Shown here piece by piece: positions 59,008 through 64,000 of a stretch of DNA of 64,000 bases. Each line of letters opens with the position of its first letter. Positions within the stretch are counted from its first letter, which is position 1. Location of the stretch: assembly GCA_017514235.1 (NCBI GenBank), contig JAFWKK010000048.1, positions 29,729 to 93,728 of the forward strand. The letters are read 5' to 3'. Under the pieces are notes generated by a model, which had not been told where the DNA came from, did no database searches, and saw only the letters and a program-made list of their open reading frames with translations. The translations under genes were made by a program, and so were the position numbers. This stretch comes from Kiritimatiellia bacterium. GTDB lineage: Bacteria > Verrucomicrobiota > Kiritimatiellia > RFP12 > UBA1067.

Positions 59008-59346
59008 ATGTTGGAAAAATTTACGGATGTTATTGCGCGGATAAAATCGCTTCAGGGCGACCGCGCAAACTTCGAGTTTGGGCGCATGCTCAATATGACG
59101 CCTCAAACCGTTGATTTATATATGCGCGGCAAACGAAAGCCGTCTGTAGAATTCATCTTAAACGTTTGTTCGTGCTTCAACGTTTCAGCCGACTGGCTGC
59201 TTGGAATCTCTACAACAAATGTTATCGACACTCATTCAGGCGTTGCGATGCGCATAAACGCGCTGAAGGTCGATGCCGACCGTGCGGCCTCTTCGATTAA
59301 CAATTTACTCAACTCAATTACAAAACTCCAGGAGGCCGTGAAATAG
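59008..59346 (+). CDS. XRE-family HTH transcriptional regulator
   Basis: The 112-residue product has a Cro/C1-type helix-turn-helix (FEFGRMLNMTPQTVDLYMRGKRKPSVEFILNVCSCFNVSADWLLG, quoted here as its core GRMLNMTPQTVDLYMRG and the trailing SADWLLG). The C-terminal half is helical and probably dimerises. It likely binds the CTCTGT...ACAGAG operator at 58949, repressing itself, and the copy at 61639, which sits between the Abi_2 gene and the early-type cluster. This fits a lysogeny-type repressor. The start is ATG 59008; the sequence upstream is AT-rich and the Shine-Dalgarno match is weak (GAAAGG at about 58993). Confidence 0.85.
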   Translation: MLEKFTDVIARIKSLQGDRANFEFGRMLNMTPQTVDLYMRGKRKPSVEFILNVCSCFNVSADWLLGISTTNVIDTHSGVAMRINALKVDADRAASSINNLLNSITKLQEAVK

Positions 59347-59379
59347 TCTTTTGCGACAAACAAAAGAAGGAACAAAACA

Positions 59380-59652
59380 ATGAATGATATTATCAAAAGT
59401 CTTTCTGAAATAATCGACGGACGTCGCTCGACTGAAGAATCGTGGATCGAATTCAATGATGCGGAGAGGTTCTTTAGGCTTCTTCCAAATGGTGAGCCGA
59501 TTGAATACTCTTCGGTGGACACTCCAAAGAAACTTTTGGAGTGCGTCTATATGTTCAGCGAAAAACTGTGGGTCTCTCGCGAGCACATTTGCTACATGAT
59601 TCGCGGTTTGTCTGGTCGCCTTGGATTAAACCTCGATGTCTTTGTCGATTAA
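59380..59652 (+). CDS. Small unknown protein of the accessory block
   Basis: A 90-residue product (MNDIIKSLSEIIDGRRSTEE...) with mixed charged and aromatic residues and no signal or membrane segment. It begins 33 bases after the XRE stop with AAGAAGGAAC upstream, so it is probably in the same transcript. I do not recognise the family. AT content is higher than in the chromosome. Confidence 0.55.
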   Translation: MNDIIKSLSEIIDGRRSTEESWIEFNDAERFFRLLPNGEPIEYSSVDTPKKLLECVYMFSEKLWVSREHICYMIRGLSGRLGLNLDVFVD

Positions 59653-59669
59653 CTTCATGGAAGCATGCA

Positions 59670-60071
59670 ATGAAAGACGACTGGCCAACATTCCTGAAAA
59701 TACTCGCAGTCATTTGCTTTTGTAGTGTCCTTGCGTATTTCATTGGATATGTCAATGGCAAGCAACAACCATTAAAGCCAGACATACAAAAGATTATCGA
59801 CAGAGAAAAGAGTCGTCTTGCGGAAAAGGCTCAAGACTACATTGATCTTCATCGAGGAAGAGCTTATCAATCTGGGTATGAAGATGGAGTGGCTTCAAGT
59901 TCTTTGTCAAAAGAAGATGTTGATAAAGCTATTTCCAACTTCCTATGGAAGAAGCATCATTGGATTATCAGCGAGCGAATCCGCCTTAAGAAGATGAGCG
60001 AAGATGAGTTTAATGCTGAACTTGACGAGGCACGTGAATTGCTGCTTCGATACACGCGAGAAGATGACTAA
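59670..60071 (+). CDS. Small membrane-anchored coiled protein
   Basis: I start at ATG 59670 inside a longer frame, since the first hydrophobic helix then begins at residue 8 (FLKILAVICFCSVLAYFIGYV). The 133-residue product then has a helical charged domain (IDREKSRLAEKAQDYIDLHR). It resembles small inner-membrane proteins found in accessory blocks of phages; no family name can be given. Confidence 0.55.
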   Translation: MKDDWPTFLKILAVICFCSVLAYFIGYVNGKQQPLKPDIQKIIDREKSRLAEKAQDYIDLHRGRAYQSGYEDGVASSSLSKEDVDKAISNFLWKKHHWIISERIRLKKMSEDEFNAELDEARELLLRYTREDD

Positions 60072-60088
60072 TATGTAAAGGACAAATC

Positions 60089-60409
60089 ATGGACAACCAA
60101 CCTCGGATACTTGTGCATCGCGGCCCATGCCCGAGCCCCAAAACATCTACACCGTGCAAGGAAGCGGAACACGTGCCCTTGAAGCGAAGCAGGCTGAATC
60201 GGTTGTTGCTCTTTCTCGATAAGCCAGGTGCGAACCTCTTTGTCTATCTTTTGATTGCCGCGATGCTGTCGCTTTCGATAATTGCATATGCAATCCTCGC
60301 GCGACCAGCTCGATACACCTACCATGATGGTATGGTTTTCGACACCCATACCGGCAAGGCTTCGCATTGCAGCGAAGCTCCGCCCATCTGGCCAGGTCGC
60401 CGCAAATAG
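60089..60409 (+). CDS. Small single-TM protein
   Basis: The 106-residue product has a basic N-terminal part, one transmembrane helix (LFVYLLIAAMLSLSIIAYAI, about residues 50-70) and a short C-terminal segment YHDGMVFDTHTGKASHC. The V-x-D-T-x-T-G pattern occurs in many small phage-associated proteins. AAAGGACAAATC precedes the ATG. Confidence 0.55.
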   Translation: MDNQPRILVHRGPCPSPKTSTPCKEAEHVPLKRSRLNRLLLFLDKPGANLFVYLLIAAMLSLSIIAYAILARPARYTYHDGMVFDTHTGKASHCSEAPPIWPGRRK

Positions 60410-60509
60410 CCGTCGCGCCTTGCGCGCCTGCGTCGACGCGCTCGAATTCCGTCTAGCGTTCGCTTGTGTGTAGTAGCCGCCGCGTCCGGTGGTTATATAA
60501 TTGAACGAG

Positions 60510-61514
60510 CTAAACAGCCGACCAGACTTCGAGGCTTTCCCATGCTTTAGGAAATCCTGTATGCAAAGACGTTTGACGTGGGAAGCGAGCAAAGAAGCCA
60601 TCCATAATGCGCTTCATCCGATTTTTCCACGCACTGTGCACACTTGGCTCAAAGGAATCATGTGCCAGCATCCAGTTGAGAAGCATTGCCACAGAAAATG
60701 TTCTGCTTGCTGAAGGCCGGACTGGATCCCACATCTTGCCCGGAGGCAATTGTGGAGCGATGGCCAGTTTCTTGTCCCATAGCCGACTGTGATGTGCGCA
60801 AATGTTGCGGACATATACGAATGTATGCAGCCACGAATCAAGGGTTGAAGCCTGAAGTGCATATTGCATTGCAATCGGGCGCATGTCTATGCGTAGCATG
60901 TTCGCAAACATTTTTGACAGCGTGCCAAACGAGCATATTTCAAGTGCGGTCCATATCGGCAAATCTGGGAATTGCTGATACTTCTGTTCAAAATGTTTGA
61001 CGAAGAGTTCGTTCGAACGTTTGGTTTCGTTGATTAAGTCTTCATGCCATTCTTCATATCGAGATGGCTGAAGACTCCCATTCGCGTCAGACCTTCTTGT
61101 AGTGAATGAGCGCAAAAAGTTTGCGGCGTTTGTATGCCCAAAAGGGCCATAAGCGTGTGAGAAGTTATAAGCTACAACAGAACGGAAACTGATTTCAACC
61201 AATTCAAGGGCTTCTGAAATGCAGTCGCGAAGTTCGACGTCCAAATTGAAGATGTCGAAAACATCTTCAAATGTTGTTCCCTTGTTGAAAAGTCTTTCAT
61301 GCGTTTGTGCATCATAATGCTGAAAGCAAAGGCAATACCCGGTGAATCGATAATAATTTGAATAGGCGAGAAAGCGTTTTGCAGATTCTTCATCGTTGAT
61401 TTCCAGCCCACGTTCGCGTAATCTCTTGATCTGGTCGGTATAGCTAAGCCATCCCTTTGGATACGATGTTTTTACAATTATTTGCATAGTAAAAAACGCG
61501 CCCTTTATGGACAT
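60510..61514 (-). CDS. Abi_2 (AbiD/AbiF-like) abortive-infection protein, HEPN type
   Basis: The 334-residue product matches the Abi_2 family: LSYTDQIKRLRERGLEINDE, FLAYSNYYRFTGYCLCF, FDIFNLDVELRDCISEALE, EISFRSVVAYNFSHAYG and SWLHTFVYVRNICAHHSRLWD. The last holds the HEPN RNase motif R-x-x-x-x-H (Arg236, His241). Members of this family make lactococci and others abort phage growth by cutting RNA. It is one of only two genes on the minus strand in the window. The first ATG is at 61514; a second at 61487 (MQIIVKTSYPKGWL) may be the real start, since family members usually begin close to the LSYxEQ motif. It probably protects the host from competing phages. Confidence 0.88.
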   Translation of the reverse strand: MSIKGAFFTMQIIVKTSYPKGWLSYTDQIKRLRERGLEINDEESAKRFLAYSNYYRFTGYCLCFQHYDAQTHERLFNKGTTFEDVFDIFNLDVELRDCISEALELVEISFRSVVAYNFSHAYGPFGHTNAANFLRSFTTRRSDANGSLQPSRYEEWHEDLINETKRSNELFVKHFEQKYQQFPDLPIWTALEICSFGTLSKMFANMLRIDMRPIAMQYALQASTLDSWLHTFVYVRNICAHHSRLWDKKLAIAPQLPPGKMWDPVRPSASRTFSVAMLLNWMLAHDSFEPSVHSAWKNRMKRIMDGFFARFPRQTSLHTGFPKAWESLEVWSAV

Positions 61515-61638
61515 TCCCCGCAGAATGCAGGCAAGCGGTCCGGCGCGTGTGTTGCCTAAATTCTATCAAATTTTTGCGTTAGGCGTCAATGGGGTATGTG
61601 TCCAATTTTGCTTGCAGTTGTATGCGCCGTCAAACGAC

Positions 61639-61654
61639 TCTCTGTAAGACAGAG
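61639..61654. promoter_or_regulatory. Operator copy 2 (CTCTGT-AAG-ACAGAG)
   Basis: These 16 bases are the exact reverse complement of 58949-58964. The site lies in the divergent region between the Abi_2 gene and the small early-type cluster, so the XRE protein could control either or both. Confidence 0.7.
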
Positions 61655-61706
61655 TAAAAACATGATAGCACAAAACGCCAAAAGGGGCAATGGAAAGAAG
61701 GGTCGA

Positions 61707-61952
61707 ATGAAGAACTGGCAGCGGTTCAAGAGTTGGAACGAGGCGTACAACTACTACCTCGACCACCTGACGCCGACATGCACGCGCATGGACTGGGGCG
61801 TCGGCTCGTGGCTGTACCTGGACTACATCGAGAGCGAGAGCCGGCTTGACCTGCTGCGTCGGCTGGACAAGGCGCATTGTGGCGGCACGATTCTTACTGC
61901 CGTAGGGCGCAAGGAACTCGCAAGGCTCGAGAAGGCGGCGAAGAAGGGCTGA
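61707..61952 (+). CDS. Small unknown protein, first of the early-type cluster
   Basis: The 81-residue product starts MKNWQRFKSWNEAYNYYLDH and is rich in aromatic and charged residues, with LDLLRRLDKAHCGGTILTAV and a Lys/Ala-rich end. I chose ATG 61707 because GAAAGAAGG precedes it at good spacing. An alternative ATG at 61662 lies just after the operator. Function unknown. Confidence 0.55.
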   Translation: MKNWQRFKSWNEAYNYYLDHLTPTCTRMDWGVGSWLYLDYIESESRLDLLRRLDKAHCGGTILTAVGRKELARLEKAAKKG

Positions 61953-61985
61953 GGGATGAGCGACTCAGCGAAGATTGTGACGCGG

Positions 61986-62390
61986 CTACCGTGCGGCGGG
62001 CGGATTAAGATTCATTGCTCGCGTGTGGTAGGTTCTGGTGCTGCCGTCGGTGAAAACGACATAGACATCATTCTCATACCAGAGGTCTATTGCGCTGGAC
62101 GGTATGTACCTGGTAAGAATTGTCCCTGGCTGCACGTCCTTTGGAAGTTCTATGAAGGCATTTCGTCCCGGCAGAAGAATTGCGTCATTGATGCTGAGGC
62201 GATGTCCGGACGAGAGCTGAAGTCCAAAATCTCTTATTCCAATGGTGCGACCACTTGTGTTTTCAACACTCAGGTAGGGGCAGGCCTTGTCGTTTGGCGC
62301 GGCAAAGTCTTTCAAAACTCGCACTTTGGTGCCGTTGCGTACAAGGGCCCAGATGAGTTTGATTGCTGCGATGATGTCAAAACTTGGCAT
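61986..62390 (-). CDS. Minus-strand accessory protein of unknown function
   Basis: The 134-residue product (MPSFDIIAAIKLIWALVRNG...) has one N-terminal amphipathic or membrane helix and a beta-rich domain: CPYLSVENTSGRTIGIRDFG, LLPGRNAFIELPKDVQPG, DVYVVFTDGSTRTYHT. The pattern V-x-N-x-G-x-R-x-I-x-I followed by 'VFTDGSTRTY' is common in small phage/ICE accessory proteins. A plus-strand frame (61956-62441) covers the same bases but lacks such order, so I take the minus frame as real. It has its own promoter. Confidence 0.6.
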   Translation of the reverse strand: MPSFDIIAAIKLIWALVRNGTKVRVLKDFAAPNDKACPYLSVENTSGRTIGIRDFGLQLSSGHRLSINDAILLPGRNAFIELPKDVQPGTILTRYIPSSAIDLWYENDVYVVFTDGSTRTYHTRAMNLNPPAAR

Positions 62391-62396
62391 GGCGGT

Positions 62397-62402
62397 ATTA
62401 TA
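62397..62402 (-). promoter_or_regulatory. TATAAT -10 box on the minus strand; predicted leaderless start
   Basis: Read on the minus strand, TATAAT ends 6 bases before the ATG at 62390, so the transcript should start at that ATG. No Shine-Dalgarno site can exist. Confidence 0.55.
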
Positions 62403-62437
62403 GCATTTCTCAAAAGGCTGCTTGGAAGGAGGACTAA

Positions 62438-62662
62438 ATGAGTGACACGCGTACGCAGGCCGAGTGCCAGCAGGAAGCGCAGAAGGAATATTGGCCGATG
62501 GTCAATCTGCGGATGCCGCCGGAATGCCTGCAGCAGCTCAAGGACTACGCCGAAAGCCACTACATTGGCGTCTCCGCTGTAATCAGGACGTCACTGATCC
62601 AGACGGGCATCATCACGCCTGCAAAGACGAAATCGGAACAGAAGGAGGCATGCCATGGCTAG
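62438..62662 (+). CDS. Small ribbon-helix-helix-like protein
   Basis: The 74-residue product has VNLRMPPECLQQLKDYAESH and VSAVIRTSLIQTGI, which fit a CopG/Arc-type ribbon-helix-helix DNA-binding unit (a beta strand, then two helices). AAGGAGG lies 6 bases before the ATG. It overlaps the next gene by 8 bases. It probably regulates the cluster. Confidence 0.6.
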   Translation: MSDTRTQAECQQEAQKEYWPMVNLRMPPECLQQLKDYAESHYIGVSAVIRTSLIQTGIITPAKTKSEQKEACHG

Positions 62663-62966
62663 CGGCAAGTTTCAGTTCGGCCACGTCTACTGGGCGACGC
62701 CCGTGCTCAAGGGCGTGCCGAAGCGCGTGGTCATCATGATTGGACGCGAAGGGGGTGCGTTGCAGTTCGCCTTCGTCGACGACCTACGAGCAGCAGACGC
62801 TGGCACGATCGGATTCTTCGGCACGGGCCGAGAGTTTTGTCAGATCCAAGGACGTGATTACGTGTACAACTGCTCGTGCGCTTGTGAGCTTCCGGCTGCG
62901 TCGGCCGCTGAAATCTATGCCGCGATCAGCGCGACCTCGAAAGAGAGGCGTGTAAATGTTCCTTGA
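62655..62966 (+). CDS. Small unknown protein of the early-type cluster
   Basis: A 103-residue product (MASGKFQFGHVYWATPVLKG...) with a beta-rich pattern (VVIMIGREGGALQFAFVDDL) and three Cys near the C-terminus (YNCSCACELP). It overlaps its neighbours by 8 and 11 bases, showing tight translational coupling. Family not recognised. Confidence 0.55.
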   Translation: MASGKFQFGHVYWATPVLKGVPKRVVIMIGREGGALQFAFVDDLRAADAGTIGFFGTGREFCQIQGRDYVYNCSCACELPAASAAEIYAAISATSKERRVNVP

Positions 62967-63183
62967 CCGGCTAAAGCTCGTTAGTTGCGACAGGGCAAGT
63001 CACATTGCCGGCGTCGATTCGAGCGTTATCGCCAAGGCGATGAAGACGTACACACTCACAAAGGGCCAGCGTGGACTTGCGCACGTGCTGCTGCCTGGCC
63101 GTAAGCGAGCGCAAATCAGGCTGTGCGCAATCGACGACTGGCTCTCGCAGCTGGAGAACGACTCTAGATATGTCGAAGTTTAA
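62956..63183 (+). CDS. Small HTH/excisionase-like protein
   Basis: The 75-residue product has ASHIAGVDSSVIAKAMKTYT followed by LPGRKRAQIRLCAIDDWLSQ, which resembles the winged helix-turn-helix of MerR/Xis-type proteins (a helix pair and a wing ending in a 'DDWL' helix). It could be an excisionase that binds the TTACACAAAG sites, but that is inference. It overlaps the next gene by 14 bases. Confidence 0.5.
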   Translation: MFLDRLKLVSCDRASHIAGVDSSVIAKAMKTYTLTKGQRGLAHVLLPGRKRAQIRLCAIDDWLSQLENDSRYVEV

Positions 63184-63829
63184 GGACAAGTCGCTGATAG
63201 CTCTGCCGGGCTTTGAGGACACGATAACACCGTGCCGGCCAGGCGATGCAGACTTGTCGGACGAGAAGCGCTACACTGGCGAAGTCTTGTACCGTGAGCA
63301 TCCAGACGTGTTCAAGGCCGTTGCCGCGGCCTTTTTTATAGATGGACTGTCCGTTCGTGCGACGGCTGCAAGATATCGCGTATCAGTCAATACCGTTCGC
63401 GCCATCAGGGACATGGCGCTTGAGAGCGCGTCCACGGACGCATGTCGCGCCGTTCTTTTTATAAAGGCGAAGGCAGACAGACTGAAAGGAATTGTCCGTA
63501 CCCGTGCCCTGGAAGTCATCTATGATCGTCTGTCGGACCCAAAAAAAGCGGCGGAAGTCTCGGTAGATACACTGATGAAAATTGCAGAGATAGGGCAAAA
63601 TGATGGTGATGACAAGAAGTCGGCTGTTCCTGCGTCCGCCGAGATAATTGATGTTGATGAGTTTGACAATGTCATGAATGGGTTGGAGCGGGGAAAAAAT
63701 TCCGCGCGGGCGGATGGCGAGGAATCGGCAGGCGGAAATGGCGAAAGTGCAGGGAAAGATGGCGCAGAATGTTCCACGGACAACACTTCCGATGGGCCTA
63801 GCTCATTTGAATTGAGTAACACACCATAG
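63170..63829 (+). CDS. HTH protein resembling a small terminase subunit
   Basis: I use ATG 63170, which overlaps the previous gene, rather than the longer frame from 63071. The 219-residue product has a homeodomain-like HTH (VAAAFFIDGLSVRATAARYR and VSVNTVRAIRDMALES), helical central part (RLKGIVRTRALEVIYDRLSD), and a low-complexity acidic C-terminal tail (GEESAGGNGESAGKDGAE). This order of HTH, oligomer helices and acidic tail is typical of small terminases or phage regulators. No large terminase follows in view. Confidence 0.55.
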   Translation: MSKFKDKSLIALPGFEDTITPCRPGDADLSDEKRYTGEVLYREHPDVFKAVAAAFFIDGLSVRATAARYRVSVNTVRAIRDMALESASTDACRAVLFIKAKADRLKGIVRTRALEVIYDRLSDPKKAAEVSVDTLMKIAEIGQNDGDDKKSAVPASAEIIDVDEFDNVMNGLERGKNSARADGEESAGGNGESAGKDGAECSTDNTSDGPSSFELSNTP

Positions 63830-63850
63830 AGAAATAAGGGGTTTATGAAA

Positions 63851-63872
63851 GTTTGTGTAATTCTTTGTGTAA
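63851..63872 (-). repeat. Two inverted-orientation TTACACAAA(G/C) copies
   Basis: GTTTGTGTAA (63851-63860) and CTTTGTGTAA (63863-63872) are reverse complements of the 10-mer seen at the integrase. They may mark regulation of a downstream gene or the right arm of the element. Confidence 0.65.
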
Positions 63873-64000
63873 TCGGGCTGGATTCAAGCGTCATGGGAAC
63901 CGCCAGGGACGTTCGGTTCGGTGATGAAATCCGCTAGGTGCAGAAGGCGCTTAAGCCCCTCCCCTCCCACGGGGGGGGGGGGGCCGGGGGGTGGCCGCGC
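63873..64000. other. Terminal stretch with C- and G-runs, no gene seen
   Basis: The last 128 bases hold no convincing frame. From about 63957 they become C-rich and then hold a run of about 14 G, which looks like an assembly or contig edge rather than natural sequence. Confidence 0.5.

Larger units (their letters stand above)
45944..64000. mobile_element. Integrated element (prophage or satellite), left end in view
   Basis: The element starts near the terminator after the TRL gene, directly upstream of a tyrosine recombinase, and runs to the window end or close to it. It holds an integrase, an ejection-type coiled-coil protein, a 3485-residue polyvalent protein, an XRE repressor, Abi_2, small RHH and HTH proteins and a terminase-small-like protein. 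Repeated TTACACAAAG sites lie at both ends and next to the repressor. No capsid, portal, tail or large terminase is visible. The right attachment site cannot be fixed from this window. Confidence 0.8.

Noticed and set aside
60494-60499. TATAAT on the plus strand before the Abi_2 end
   Set aside because: No plus-strand gene follows; the next gene is on the minus strand and ends here.
61956-62441. Plus-strand frame of 161 codons with tight spacing to both neighbours
   Set aside because: The amino-acid sequence has no family-like order, while the minus strand over the same bases gives a well-formed beta-rich protein with its own TATAAT. The plus frame may be what is left of an older start.

Overview
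The window looks like a chromosome segment of a high-GC bacterium of the PVC group. My best guess is a gut-type Kiritimatiellota; Lentisphaerota or Verrucomicrobiota are alternatives. This is inferred from many exported LamG and beta-strand-repeat proteins, a dense set of polysaccharide-degrading enzymes with unusual domain fusions, an ECF sigma factor fused to an exported sensor-like part, and a DXP-pathway gene (ispE). No rRNA or tRNA gene is visible, so the placement is not proven. Almost every real gene lies on the + strand.

Layout: (1) 1-4825: the 3' part of pheT, an exported unknown, and an aminotransferase overlapping ispE. (2) 4853-22169: a glycan-degradation region holding a GH39-like glycosidase, a frameshifted two-unit exported protein, an M20 metallohydrolase fused to a CE15-like esterase, a large beta-repeat exported protein, two BPL_N/glutamine-amidotransferase-like proteins (one carrying a decayed beta-lactamase-like domain), a GH2 glycosidase fused to a second M20 domain, a GH50-like hydrolase, and an FHS-type MFS transporter. 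(3) 22299-30530: a YqeY protein, a small lipoprotein, a 600-base repeat-rich spacer, an ECF-sigma/transmembrane/LamG giant, a metallophosphoesterase with a PQQ-type propeller, and a GH20-like protein. The sigma-LamG protein is a natural candidate for sensing glycans and controlling this region, but that is inference. (4) 30716-45843: housekeeping genes rpoB-rpoC, hisG, a 29-aa COX24-type ribosome-associated peptide, efp, a GT2 glycosyltransferase with a sugar-nucleotide epimerase, a thioredoxin-like/InlB-repeat exported protein, rplU-rpmA, and a TRL-like lipoprotein.

(5) About 45,944 to the end: an integrated mobile element, probably a prophage of podovirus-like logic or a satellite. It begins with a tyrosine recombinase preceded by a tRNA-D-arm-like hairpin. 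Then come a coiled-coil protein resembling an internal virion protein and a 3485-aa polyvalent protein (P-loop zeta-toxin-like, ParB-like, LPD3-like, HEFGH metallopeptidase, MuF-C/PBECR-like, ADP-ribosyltransferase-like and a membrane-active C-terminus). These are followed by an AT-richer accessory block with an XRE repressor, small membrane proteins and an Abi_2 HEPN abortive-infection protein, and then an early-type cluster of small DNA-binding proteins ending in a terminase-small-like protein. Two copies of a 16-bp operator and eight copies of a TTACACAAAG-type 10-mer tie the element together. No capsid, portal, tail or large-terminase gene is in view; they may lie beyond the window, or the element may lack them.

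Promoters of the sigma-70 type are unusually legible here (TATAAT or TATACT at many gene starts), and two of them sit so close to an ATG that leaderless transcripts are predicted.
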